Source of the DNA: Abelmoschus esculentus
Taxonomy: Eukaryota; Streptophyta; Magnoliopsida; Malvales; Malvaceae
Reading direction: 5' to 3'
Assembly: GCA_035048815.1 (NCBI GenBank)
Contig: JAUCBN010000001.1
Coordinates: 15,143,001 to 15,207,000, forward strand
DNA length: 64,000 nucleotides
Shown: in pieces, positions 34,658 to 46,940 of the stretch
Position numbering within the stretch: position 1 is the stretch's first letter
Layout of the letters: the number at the start of each line of letters is the position of its first letter
The notes under the pieces: model-generated
What the model was told of the DNA's origin: nothing
What the model saw: only the letters and a program-made list of their open reading frames with translations
Databases searched by the model: none
Translations under genes and position numbers: made by a program

Positions 34658-34870
34658 TTCTGGTGCTTCTTCGATTGTTCAGAACAGAGAGAGAAGAAAA
34701 GAAAGGTTGTAGATACAGATTGAGTGCAAGTGGCTACGTTAAGTAGAGTTGTACTGTATGCAGTGCCTCGCAAAAGAGGATCGTAGTTCCCAAGCTTGGA
34801 TATGAAATAAACAAAGACAAAATCTGAAAGTCAGAGAGAGAAGTATGGATTCATAGATTGCGTGGAAATT
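34658..34870 (-). promoter_or_regulatory. 5' leader and proximal promoter of the CLV1-like gene
   Basis: Immediately upstream of the ATG is a pyrimidine-rich stretch (CTTTCTTTTCTTCTCTCTCT and, further up, CTTCTCTCTCTGAC), common in plant 5' leaders. No confident TATA box; TTTATTTCATATCC near 34800 is a weak candidate. Confidence 0.4.
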
Positions 34871-34909
34871 AATTAGAAAAAGAATTGATTTTTTATCGAC
34901 AATATTATA

Positions 34910-35180
34910 TAAAATCCTATTTTAAATAGACCTAGTGTAAATTTTTTTTTAATATGTATTTATTGATATTTTATTTTAAATTATAAATTTAGGATTTAAG
35001 ATTTAAAGTTATGAGTTATAGTTATATTTTAAGAATTTAAGGGTAGTATATATTTTTAGAGCGTGTGATTTAAAGTTTAAGATATAAAAAATAAAGTTAT
35101 TTTTTAAAAATTATTTTTTTTAAAATTTTTAATAGATGACATAAAATAAGACACAATTAAAAAGCAAAATTTTTTACTCC
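34910..35180 (+). repeat. Telomere-like GGTTTAGGG MITE arm (diverged)
   Basis: Same order of motifs as 17430-17640 (AATTTAGGATTTAAGATTTA, GTATATATTTTTAGAGCGTG, T-rich end), lying about 250 bp upstream of the CLV1-like start. Confidence 0.5.
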
Positions 35181-36639
35181 AATTAATCTTACCGAAAAAA
35201 TACTATCAAGCCATTCACTTAAGGTGTTTCTGTATTTTGTAAAGCGTGAACTATGACCACATTTTTCATATATAGCAAGTTTCGTCTCACGTGATAACTT
35301 TTTAATTATGAAACTTTAAAATATTAGATAAGAACTCGCGTTACAGAGACACATTAATATATCACAACAATTACTATAAGAATTATTATATCACAACAAT
35401 TACTATAAGAAACTCGCGTTTTACAAATAACGAGTTTTTATTAACCTTTAAACTTTAAATTCTAATAAATGTATTTAAAATACTATAATTATTTAGTTTA
35501 ATTAAGATCTAACATATTATTTTAATATGTAATTAATATATTATATTATTTAAATATATAATTTGACCTAATTATTTGAAAAATCCAAAATATTTGGATG
35601 ATTATGTTTAATTGTATACAAAAAATGTTTGAGTTAGTCCTTGAATTATATTTCATCACATAGGGTGCATACGCAATTGAATGGAGTAAAAAGTTAAGTT
35701 AATTAGATTTATTAGTCTTATTTTATAACTCAAATTTATTTAATCAAGATAAATTTATGTTTAAATTTAATTATAATTATTTATAAATGTTATATAATAC
35801 ATATTAGTTTTAATTTAAATGATTTTTGTATCTATATACAATATGCATAGATATTTCTTAATATTTTTTATATGCAATGTATATTAGATATAATTAAAAA
35901 TTTTGACTCAAAATTAAAATTTTATTTATTCATTTCTAAAAGTTTTAATTATTCGATTTTTTATTTTATAATTTATTTATTTTATTTTTTTAATTGAATC
36001 TATTTAAGTTTTTTTTAATTCACCTATATAAAAGAAAATATGAATAAATCAGACATAACCCATGGTTCCCACCGTACATTACATGCAATTGAAAATGGAA
36101 GAACACAGAGCGTTAACGTTGAATTTACTAGTTTTTAAAGCTTGTCAGCTACTTTGTTTCTGCAAGTCAAACGTGAGGGGTCCGCCATGGCAGAAACTAA
36201 AACGTGAATTCCCAACGGAGGGAATACAAACTGTTAAACGGTAACGTACTCATCTGATGAGTGTGGTTTGACGGCGTGATCCACTGGTTCTCCTTGCATT
36301 GGCCCCGTAATAAATGCAGCCTGCAAAACTGTCATGGACTCAGCCAGGGAAACCAGTTGTTTGTCTCTTTCTTCTTTAAAATCAGTGACGAAAATGTAAA
36401 ACCATGGGAGTTTGAGGCCTGATTAGTGTATATTTTGAGAATTTTGGATTGATGAAAGATGAACAAGAGTTGTGTTAAGAAGACATGGGATAGGGATGGG
36501 GTAGGATTAAAGGCTGTGAATGTCCTTTCCCGGAGCAAAGGATCTGATCCGGTTTGGCTGTGTGCTAAAAGTCCACTCTTTTTGTTCTTTTCTCCGATCG
36601 GGACCGTCCAAAAATAAGGGGACCATATCTTATTTGTTG
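35181..36639. other. Intergenic DNA without recognised genes
   Basis: AT-rich. A 23-base unit TATCACAACAATTACTATAA is repeated near 35360 and 35389. The stretch 36060-36560 is more GC-balanced but its short frames have no recognised homology. Confidence 0.4.
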
Positions 36640-36897
36640 AAAATTTATATAGTAAGTTATTTTTGACACGTTACTTATATGATTAACTAATTAAATAAAT
36701 TTATTTTATTATTTTTTATTTTTTATCTAATAAATCTTCACTTAGTAAAATTTATTTTTAAATTTAATTTACAATAAATATTAATAAAAAATTATTTAAT
36801 ATAAAAGATAAGATGAAAAAAAGTAATGAAGTGTATAAATTTGATTAATTAATTTCATAGATAACGTGTCGGAAATGACTCATAATATAATTTCTTG
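36640..36897. mobile_element. MITE, about 255 bp (ATTATATTATGAGTC family)
   Basis: Left end AATTTATATAGTAAGTTATT with GACACGTTA; right end AACGTGTCGGAAATGACTCA then TAATATAATTTC, the inverted match. AT-rich interior, no coding. Confidence 0.7.
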
Positions 36898-36982
36898 AGA
36901 GATAAAGTATATTTTATTTGTAGTAAAATGTTGTTAATTAATAATATTTTATCATCTATTAGAGAATTAATGGATTAGTTAA

Positions 36983-37260
36983 GGGTAAACTACATAAATG
37001 ATCACTGAACTTTTAAGATAGATTTATTTTGGTCATCGTACTTTTAAAATATTCGATAAGATCATTTAATTTTTATTTCGTATTCAATAAGATCACCTAA
37101 CTTTTATTTCTTATTTGATAAGGTCCTTTCCGTTATATTCTGTTAATAGATGTTGATGTAGACCGTTTGGTGTAATTTTTATTAAAATAATATATTAAAT
37201 ATAATTTTAGATGATTAAACTATATTTCTTAAACTATATTTAAAACCTTAAAAGTCTAAC
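36983..37260 (+). repeat. Terminal fragment of a GGGTAAACTACA-type MITE
   Basis: Starts GGGTAAACTACATAAATGAT and has the TTTTGGTCATC and GATAAGATCA phrases typical of Mutator-like MITE ends. No second end was recognised. Confidence 0.5.
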
Positions 37261-38579
37261 ATTTTATCTCATCATGTTTTCCTCCTTTCATTCTCACTTT
37301 GAATAATTTATGGAGGAAGCAAACTTTTCGGCATGCTTTTGTGAAAGATTAGTTGTTTTACGCACTATTTGGGCCGATGATAATGTAAGGAGATATTTTT
37401 GGATATGCAAACGATGGGCATGGTTTTAGAAGAAGCTGCATTTTTTAGTTGGTATGACCCCCTTTAAATACACATTCGAAAGCTATCATTGTTCGTTTAT
37501 TGAGAAGAATTAGAGTTATGGAAAGAGGAAGAAGGAATGAGCGAATCATTTGGGATTTTTGTTTGGGGATTTTGTTGTACTTGATTTGGTTAGGTTAAAC
37601 TAATTGAGAAACATGAATTTGAGATTTAGAGTTTATTTAGTTTAAGGTTTTAAGGTTAATTTTAAAAAATTAAAATTATGGTTTAACATATAATTTAGGA
37701 TTTCAGTGAAAATTGATGTCACGACCCGAGTTTCGGGACTCGATGTTGGGTTAACCTGGGGTAGTAGGCCTCATGTTTAGGCCTTGAGGGTCTTGTTGGG
37801 TTTAAGTGTTGTAGTTGGGCTTAAATTTGGATGATGGCTTGGGGGTAATTCGGTAATTGGCAAAATAAGATGTGTGAGAAGGGAAATAGGGGTTCATTTT
37901 CTGCATTGTACAAAGAATGATCACAATCCCTCTTTATTGTCTTACTCACCCATTGTCCATCTTTTTCTTCCCCAAAATCATCACCAAATGTTGGTTTTTG
38001 AAGCTTTGGTTGTGGAACCTCGTTTTGTTGCTTAATGGAAGTGTGTTTGGCTTTGAGAGATCTATCTTGCAAGGAAATTTGGTTAAAAATGGTGGAAATT
38101 GGGTTTTTGGTTGGATGGTTTAAGGATGAACGAATTTGAGCTTGAGAGAGATCTAAGTTGAGTAAGAGCTCATTTTTAGCTCTTTAGAATCGTTCTAAAT
38201 AGAATAATAATATTTTGGTCATCTTCTCTTGTAGCGAGGGAACAAGGATGATCTTCTTTAAGTTTGGGCAATGAGAAAGCCTAAGGGTTGCTTTGGAGTT
38301 CTTCAGGTCGTTTTAGGAGGTTGGTACACTTCCAAATTCTCACATTTTATGTGCATCATCATTATTTGGCATGCTTGATTGGTTTCTGATGGTTTGATTG
38401 AGATTAAAGCCTATGGATGCTTTAAAGGTAGATTGATTTATGGTTGATGATAATGGGTAAAATTGATTATAAACTCACATAAAATACTCCAATAATGTGT
38501 AGGAACATTTTAGGATCAAATTGTTTGATTTAGGTCGATGTTCTTAGGCATTTTAGGGTCTAAACCGACGTTTTTGTGC

Positions 38580-38865
38580 AGGCATATCAATACCCTTGAT
38601 CGATGTATCGATACCCTAGAAAGGGAAATAAGGGTTAGATTAGAAGGCGTCTCGGAACACTATGCCCGTTTTTGAAACCAAAAACTCTGTGAAAAATCAT
38701 TTCTATACCTCCTTAGGGCGTATCAAAACTTAGGGCGTATCGATACGCCATGTAGGTGTATCGATACGGGTAGGTTTTCCTTGGTCCTTTTAGAAGCCAT
38801 AGTCTTAGAGTATCGATACGTAAGAGGAACGTATCAATACTTGGGCATTTTGATACCTCATACAA
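38580..38865. repeat. TATCGATAC array in LTR
   Basis: Motifs GTATCGATAC, GATGTATCGATACCC and AGTATCGATACG recur about eight times. Confidence 0.75.
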
Positions 38866-38872
38866 GCATATG

Positions 38873-41800
38873 TGTAACCCCCTCGATCTGGTCTAAACGT
38901 CAACCGACTTGAACGAGCTACACGGGGAATATCGAGGCTAATCCGGAGACTCGCCCCGATAAATAACCCTAAAAAAATTATTTTATCTTTTTTAAATACT
39001 TTAATTATATCTTACATGTTCATAAAAAAATCGAATTCAATTACAATGGAAACTAAAGAGAAACGAATCCTAATTTAGTCGAATAAGTTTTAGAAACTTA
39101 ATTGTAATCTCCAGAATTTTATGCCCTGGTTGTGAAATTAAGGTTATCAATATTTAATTAAGTATTTTTCATGCTTGCACATAAATTTTCAGCTTAAAAT
39201 AATATATACAAGTCATTTTATTGCATGCTCAAAGTTTAAGACTATTTCTAGCCTCCAAATGTTTCATGACATTCTCTATATTCAAATTCATCTAAAAACA
39301 CTTTAAGCATATATCATGGCATATTATCTAGATGTACTTCAACCTAGTTAACAACAATATATTCAACTCCTAAGTAGTTATGCTTCATTATAAACAACAC
39401 TCAAATTCAAACATAGGGATATCAAGAATCAAACTTTAAAATAATTATATTAATACTAAAGGAATATCAATGGGCAATTTAATTCAAAGTCACAAGCTAA
39501 CAACAACTTTGATATTCATCAAATATGTATAAGCATATAACCATTTCAAATCTCAAAATCATAGACATTATTCACAATATGATAACACATTCCCATTGCT
39601 CTCTCATTACTACTAATATTAAAAAGACGTCCTTGAGCTTTCACTTGACGATTACCTGGAACATTGCTTCTCTTTGCTGCCTCAACTTTATTTATACTCT
39701 ACATTGCAAGGTAAATGAGAGGGTAAGCATAAGCTTATTGAGTGAATAAAACAAGTATAAAAATACCTTACAATGCAACCCATGTTAAACCAATTTCATC
39801 AATTTAAAAACATGTCATACTCTTCATAAAACAAAACGCATATGGCTAACAACGCCACCTTTAAAAATCAGTAAGTGTCATCAAACCATGGCTAACAATG
39901 CCATTATTAAAATGGAGTAAAACCCTTTTTCAAATCACTTTTGAAAACACATGCTCAACGAGCAAAACTCAAGTCTTACATGCTAACAACATAGCAATAC
40001 TTATACATGCATCTCAATGCATAAAACTCAAGTCTTACATGCTAACAACATAGCAATGCTTAAATTACATGCATATCAATGCACAAAACCTCGCATGCAT
40101 AATATTATATGCAACCAAGTGAAACCATGACACTTACCTTTGAAAAGTAAAAATATATATTGGTGCTAGTGATCCGATTTGTACGTTAGGATGAACGGGT
40201 AACCGCATGTTAGTACACTCCCAGAGCATGCACATGTTGATACCACTCTCAACATGAATTATCTCACCGCATGTTAGTACCACTCCTAGAGCATACGCAT
40301 GTTGATACCACTCTCAACATGAATTATCTCACCTTGGTGTCCGGTGACAGTACCCCTCCCATCATATAATATTAGAATAAAAGGCAAAATGCAACACACA
40401 AGGAATTTATACACGTACGACTTTTGAATGTTTATAGTGCACTCTAGACCCTATTGATCGATCAACTTATTCCATAGGTTCATCACTTAATTAGCCAATA
40501 TATTATCAAAAATCAATGCCCAAAACTTAATTCAAAATAGAATTCAAATCATATGTATCCCACTTTTCATGCATCACTTGTAAAAATCGGTAAAACCACT
40601 TTTATATTATTTTTCAAAACAAAACCATGGGAACATCAAATGTATATAAAATCTCTTTAGAAATAGTCTCAAGAGTATTTATATATGCATAATCACATAT
40701 GCACAACACAATAAGAGCATGACAAATAACATAATAAAAACAAGGCATAATATGAGAACCTTTAAGAAAGCAATACTTTAAACTTACTTCAGAGTGTAGG
40801 GAGGTTTCTCACACCTTTCCTACCCCCTCATACCTTTGAAAAAAATTTAAAATCATACAAAATTGGCAGCCCTCATAATCCACTCATTAATAACTGATAC
40901 TTGCTCGCCAAACCACCGAAACAAACCGGAACGCCTTCAAATACGATCGCCTAACTCTTGTCCTGTTTCAAGCATCAAAAACAAGGGGTTTAATGCTTCT
41001 AAACTCACAAAAGAATCCAACAAGTCGGATCCCTACACAACAACCCTTAAAACCTATCAAAACTTAAACCGAAATCTTGTCGGAACGTACCAAACTTCAC
41101 TTAAGCCTATAGTCAGGAATTAGGGATATTAAAAACTCTTTATAAACATCCTAAAAAATTAAAAATAATTCACTTAAGACCCAAAAATAGTGGGTAAAAA
41201 ACCTTGAACGAAAATTGTGATTTTTAGCCGAAAAAAACGTTTTTTTTATGAAATTAAAGGATTAAAACAATTTCTCCAATCTAAGAACTTGGGAATTTCA
41301 GTAAAAAACTTTATTGTTCTAGATGATTGACAAAATCTCACCTCCAAAACTGATCCAATTGCTTTTCGGGTTTTAAAACGAGAAAACGATGAGAAAACAA
41401 GAAAATTTGAAAGAGAAGAGTTAAGATAATTATTGTAAACAATTTTTAGTGGAAAAAATGAGTTTTTACCTTGAAAACTTGATGAACGGCTGCCTCCAAT
41501 GAGGGAAAACGAAAATTAGAAAAATATGTGATGTTTAGGTTAATTAAAAAGGGTTTTAAGAGTTTTAAGAGTTTTGAATTGAGTTTAATTAAGTTATTTA
41601 ATTTAAAATAGATTTTGGGCTTAATTAATTAATATTTTGAAAGCCTAGACCAACTAGGATTATAATTGGATCAACGCCCCTTAAAGATTTAAAGTTTTGG
41701 CTTGTTTCATAAAATTATCACTAAATTTTCAATTTTTATAAAAAGGTCACTAATTTCAAAATCTTAGGGTTTCAAGGATCAATTTTCAAAATTGATTTGA

Positions 41801-41972
41801 AAAAAGTCAAATATATGATAAATAAGGATTTTAGAATATTTTTCCTCAATTTATTTCGATTAAAAACTAATTTTTAAGTATTTAATCCCGAACTAGGCTA
41901 AACCGACAAAATCAATCCACTAGACCTCTAAACCGACCTCTAAACTTCTAGGCCCAAATTTGGGGTGTTACA
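38873..41972 (-). mobile_element. Solo LTR, 3.1 kb, with target duplication ATATG
   Basis: Ends TGTAACCCCCTCG and GGGGTGTTACA; flanks ATATG at 38868-38872 and 41973-41977. No internal coding region and no second LTR copy, so a solo LTR is the simplest reading. Orientation is taken as minus because the minus strand starts TGTAACACCCCAAATTTGGG, a common Gypsy LTR start. It contains a tandem duplication (about 67 bp) at 40200-40335 and another at 39965-40090. Confidence 0.85.
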
Positions 41973-42184
41973 ATATGGATACCCTTGGGCAATTTGTCTA
42001 AGTTTTTAAGGGTTGAGTTTAGGGATTCCATAATTTATGCTATAGGATACTATGGGTTAATTAAGCTATAAAATGATTATCAAAACTTGGAATTGGTGAT
42101 GTTGACTTTAATATGATGAAATATGCCTTACATGTTTAGTCTTTAGTTTGGTTATGGTATAGTTTGATGTGAAGATTACCACCA

Positions 42185-42673
42185 GTTACCATTCTATTTG
42201 GGTGATTTAAGGCAACTAAAACGAACCCTTAATCACTCCAAAACACTCTCAAAAACCTATTCTCATTTACACCATTAAACCTTCCAAAAACTTTATCATC
42301 CACACCTTAAAACAAAGTTTAACTTTCTATATAGATCTCCCAAAGCCAAACGCACTTCCCTCAAGTAGCAAAACAAGATTCTTTAAAAAATATCAAAAAC
42401 CAACCTTTGATGAAGGAGTTTGGGTAGGAAAAAAGCTACAAAGAGAAATGAGACAATAAAGAGGTGATAAGCTAATGTTTTCTGCAAAGTGCATAATATA
42501 ACTCCTCCATCTTATTTTTATCCCCAATATGATTTACCAAAATTCCTTTAGCATAACACCCAAAACAAATCCTACAACAACCCCTTAAACCCAACAAGCT
42601 TCTCAATGAACAAAGACGAGGCCAAGTAACTCAATTTAACCTGACTCCGAGTCCTGAAACCCAGGTCGTGACA
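42185..42673 (-). repeat. 3' LTR start (truncated) of the minus-strand Del-type element
   Basis: Minus-strand TGTCACGACCTGGGTTTC begins at 42673, right after a purine-rich tract (AAGGAGGGGACAGT). It matches the beginning of the LTR at 37717 in inverted orientation and stops near 42185. Confidence 0.7.
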
Positions 42674-43920
42674 ACTGTCCCCTCCTTAAAGAAAATTTCA
42701 TCCTCGATTTACCTAAAGGAAATAAGTGCGGATAAAGCCTCCTCATGTCTGCTTCAATGTCCCATATAGCCTCTTCAAATCTGTGGTTTTTCCAAAGCAT
42801 CTTAACTAGGAGTATACACTTGTTTCGAAGCTCATTGAATCTCTTGTCGAGCTCTCTTACCGACTCTTCTTTGTAGGTTAGATCTGTATTAACCTCAACA
42901 TCCTCGAGAGATAATACACTCAAAGGGTCTGAACGGTAATGCTTTAATATCGACACATGAAACACTTTATGGATGTATGCCAATTCTGTAGGCAAAGTTA
43001 ACTAATAAACCACTGGCCTAACTCTCTCAAGAACCTAATACGGACCGATAAACCTTGGGATCAACTTGCCTTTCCATCCAAAATGGATGATTCCTTTCCA
43101 CGGCAAGACCTTTAGGAACACTTTCTCTCTAACCTTATACTTAATACGCTTTTGCCTATTATCTATATAAGCCTTTTGGCAATCAAACGCCGCTTGCACC
43201 CTTTCTTTGATGATCTAAACTTTCTTTTTTGTTTACTTAACTAGATCGGATCTCTCGATCCTTCTTTCATTAATCTCGGTCCAGTATAAAGGTTTTCTAC
43301 ACTTGTGCCTATACAACACCTCAAACGGTGTAATCTTGATACTAGACTGGTAGTTGTTGTTGTAAGTAAACTCAATCAACGGTAGTTACTCCTCCCAACT
43401 ACCCTTAAAGTCCAAAACATAACACAGAAGCATATCTTCAAAAATATGAATAACTTTTAGATTGACCATCAATTTATGGATGAAAGTTGTATTGAAGTAC
43501 AACTTAGAGTCCAGAGCACTATAGATTTTTTCAAAGCCTTGTCGTGAATCGTGGGTCCCTATCTAATATGATCGAGGATGATATTTTATTCAATCTCACG
43601 ATCTCCTTGATGTATAACTGAGCTAACCTGTCCAAACTAAAGTCCATGTGTACAGAAAAAAAGTGAACAAACTTGGTTAACTAGTAAACTATAACCTATA
43701 TAGCATCATGCTTCCTTTGCGTCAAAGGCAACCTTGTAACATAGTCCATGGTGACTTGATCCCACTTCTATTGTGGAATCTGGATAGGCTGAAGCAAACT
43801 CAAAGGAACCTAATGTTTTGCCTTCTTCGTTGGCAAGCCAAACACCTTGTTACAAACTCTGAGATGTTCCTCTTCATACATTGCCATCAATAGAACGATT
43901 TAAGATCTTAGTACATCTTG
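42636..43920 (-). pseudogene. Integrase and chromodomain-like tail of a Del/Tekay-type Gypsy element
   Basis: Minus-strand remnants of the integrase core (DQVTMDYVTRLPLTQRKHDA, HMDFSLDRLAQLYIKEIVRL) are followed by the C-terminal region (LAYIHKVFHVSILKHYRSDP, RNKCILLVKMLWKNHRFEEA), which fits the chromodomain-like end of Del/Tekay integrases. Many stops and frame changes. The reading continues upstream at 58939, the intervening 15 kb being a later insertion: flanks on both sides rejoin a conserved integrase motif. Confidence 0.85.
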
Positions 43921-46902
43921 TGTAACACCCTAAAAATGGGTTAGAAGAATGATTCAGATAAATTAAAGATCAATTGAATCAAATGCCATTTAGATTAAAA
44001 AGATTGGATTTAATTGGGATAAAAGAAAAATAAGAGGGACTAAAGTAAAGTGACTAGAGTGAGACAAGGTAAAAATCTAAGAGTTGCATGCTAAATATAG
44101 GGATTTCCTAGACTACCCTTTTTAATAAATTAAGTCTAGTTATAATTAAGGGTCAAATTGATCTTTCCATACCTCGTTAATAAGCAAGAAAATTCAACCT
44201 AATTTCCTTCATTCTTCCTCATTTTGACGTGAACAAAAAAAGAGAAGAGGGAGAGAAAGCTTCATGCTTGTTGAACATCCAATCCTTTACCCATCAAATT
44301 GGTGAGATTTTGAGTGATTTTAGTTGTCATGGAAGGCTAAAGGAGCAAAGAAAGCTTGAAAGAATAGCCATTTAGTTCTATTGAACATCTCTAAGAAAAC
44401 AAGGTAATGTTATTGCTCATTCTTTGAAATAATTGTGGGTTTAGGTTGTTAGAAATTGAATTAAAGTTAGCTATTTCTTGGTTATGATGTTAGAAGGATA
44501 AGAATGGGGATTTGAACGCTTGGGTTTAGGATTTTGGAAATCTTATGTGTATTAATTGATTCAATGTTAGATATGTATGGGAACAAGTTGTTAAAAAGAA
44601 AATTAAATGATGTTAATCTTATGTTTAAGATGCTAGAAATTTATGAGAACAAGTTTGGTATTAAGAATTAAATTTATGGAATGAAAACTAGTCAAATTTG
44701 CCTAGAAATACAATTCTGGGTAACCATCTTGGAAAAATTACCTTGGACGAATTTGAGGGAATTAAGGAATGAAATTTTGCATTCAAGCAATATCATATCT
44801 CTATTTTAAGTGAAAATTTACGGAACCTCGTTTGTAGTTTCATAGAAAAATTTATAAACTTTTTCGTAAGGGCTGTTCGAGTAGTCCCGAAATTGAACAA
44901 AACTAACTTCGAATGAAATCTAGTACTGATTGGTTAGGAATTAAAATATAAGGTTAATATATACTTGTGGAGGATCTTCTTAGCTTTATAAAGAGGTAAA
45001 ATGAGCTAAATTCGGATAAGGGAGCTACGAGATACGATCGCTTTTGTAAAGGGTAGAAAAGATGTCCCTAACGAAAAAATATGAATATTTACATTTGTTA
45101 AGCCTATGATCACTTGAATTAAGTGACTTTGATATGTTATACTGAATATCTATTTGTATATGGTTTGCTAGAGAACACAAGAGAAGAAGATATCGAGGAA
45201 GGGAAAGGCTCGAGCTAGCTATAAAGAAGGGAAAAGGGATCACCCTATTCAACCCTTGAATGCTTGGAACCATTTGTGAGTGTGGAAAACTTTAGAGTTA
45301 GGACCTAGGTCCTAACCACCTTTTTGTTATTTAATTTGTTATGTAAATGGACTAATCTTATATTCGGTAAAAAGGGAAGACAGCTTAATGTCAAATGACT
45401 TATATAATATCATGATTCTATGCTAAATGGTTAAGATTAGCTTAGTACATTTGCATAGCTCAAAAATGCCGAGATAAGTTATGACACGTGGCTATAGGAT
45501 GCCAGGTATGTGAATCATGCATGAAGCATGTTTATGATGATATGAACCTTTGTTTGGTAACATTATATGCATCTTTATTTGTTCACATGATATGAATGTT
45601 TAGATAGTAGCATGATAAATGCTTTTGTGGTAGCATGTTATTAACACTTGTTGTTGGTAATATAAACTTGATTAATTTGAATTGAAAGATGATCAAATAG
45701 ATAATGAAACACTATTTGAGACTTGGTCGATAGTTGGTCATAGGTAGTACGATATGTATAGGATCTGAGCTTATTTGTTAGTACTTTGGTAATTTTGCCC
45801 AGTACTTTAGGTACCTTTGATTGGTGGTTAGTCACCATTTGTTAGATACCATGAGTATCTTTTGTTAATACCTTTATGGTATTTATGTTAGTGTCTTTAT
45901 GGTACTTATGTTAGTGCCTTCGTGGTACTTTTGTTGACTCGCTTACCTAGTCTAACTATACCAAGGCATCATATGAAACTAGCTTTAAAGATTTATGCTT
46001 AAGATATGAAAAACCATTTGCATATGAATTTGCTAACAAAGCATTTGAAATAGATTGTTGCTATGAGTAACATTTGAATGAATATGTGGCTAAAAGTAGT
46101 CTTTGATATGATTTTGACTATGAAAGCTTGAAACATGAAAATTGACTAATGAGTCATGTGCATTGAATATATGTTAGCTTGTGCATGAGCATATATATTG
46201 TGAATTTGGTTTGCATACCAGTGGCATGATAAGCATGACAACATGATATTAAGACAAACATAATAAATACGATATTATTTGATTAATGTAAATGGTTAGA
46301 CTCAGGGCTGCCTCACTAAGTACCTAGCAAGTACTTACCACTCGTTTGTTTCCTACTTATCGAAACAATAGGTTATTGAGCCAAGGAGCTAGATCAAGAT
46401 TGATTGCAAGCAAGCATAACAAGCAAGTCAAGTATGGTATTTTATAACTTTTGTTAACTCCTAGTATAGGGTGACATAATGATTATGTCTTGGTTAGTTT
46501 TATGCATCTTGAGTTTTGGCTTATGGTTTGTATACATGGCCATTTGAGCACTTGATATGTAAGCTTTAAGGCCAATTTGGTTTAGACTAATTGTCATGGT
46601 AAGCATATCTATGTCAGCTTCATGCATTTTGGGGACATGGTACATGGTTTGTATATATTGTCTTTGGAGTATTGGTTAGGCAAGCTAATGAGCTAAGTGG
46701 GCTAATATGTGAACCTTATGGCTATGACATGGTTATAATAGTACCTTAGGTAAGTTGAATGGCTTGAATGCTAGTGAATGGTGAATTAGTTTAATGGTAT
46801 GCTTCTTAAGGATGTCCTAATATGACTAGGCTTAGCTAAATGAAAAGGGAACTAATATGCTTCTTATGGAGGTTTAAACATGCTAAAAATATCTCTAAAG
46901 GT
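43921..46902 (+). repeat. 5' LTR of Del-type element, 3' part missing
   Basis: About 3 kb. The segment 46415-46900 matches 57655-58137 of the 3' LTR closely. Combining both copies, the full LTR would be near 3.8 kb. It ends at a complex junction (46892-46941). Confidence 0.8.
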
Positions 46903-46940
46903 TTAATCCCGCATGGCCTTGTCTCTAAAGGTTTAATCTT

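Larger units (their letters stand above)
37717..42180 (+). repeat. TGTCACGACC-type LTR, split by a solo LTR
   Basis: Starts TGTCACGACCCGAGTTTC at 37717 and reads forward through an LTR-like leader and the GCGAGGGAACAAGG region. It is interrupted at 38873-41972 and continues to about 42180. It is the same family as 8502-10247. At its right limit it meets a second LTR of the same family in opposite orientation instead of ending normally. Antisense and sense frames in 37821-38123 are not genes. Confidence 0.65.

Noticed and set aside
44000..46900. Gene search in the long Del-type LTR
   Set aside because: Only short frames found; sequence is repeated at 57655-58137 and bounded by LTR ends.
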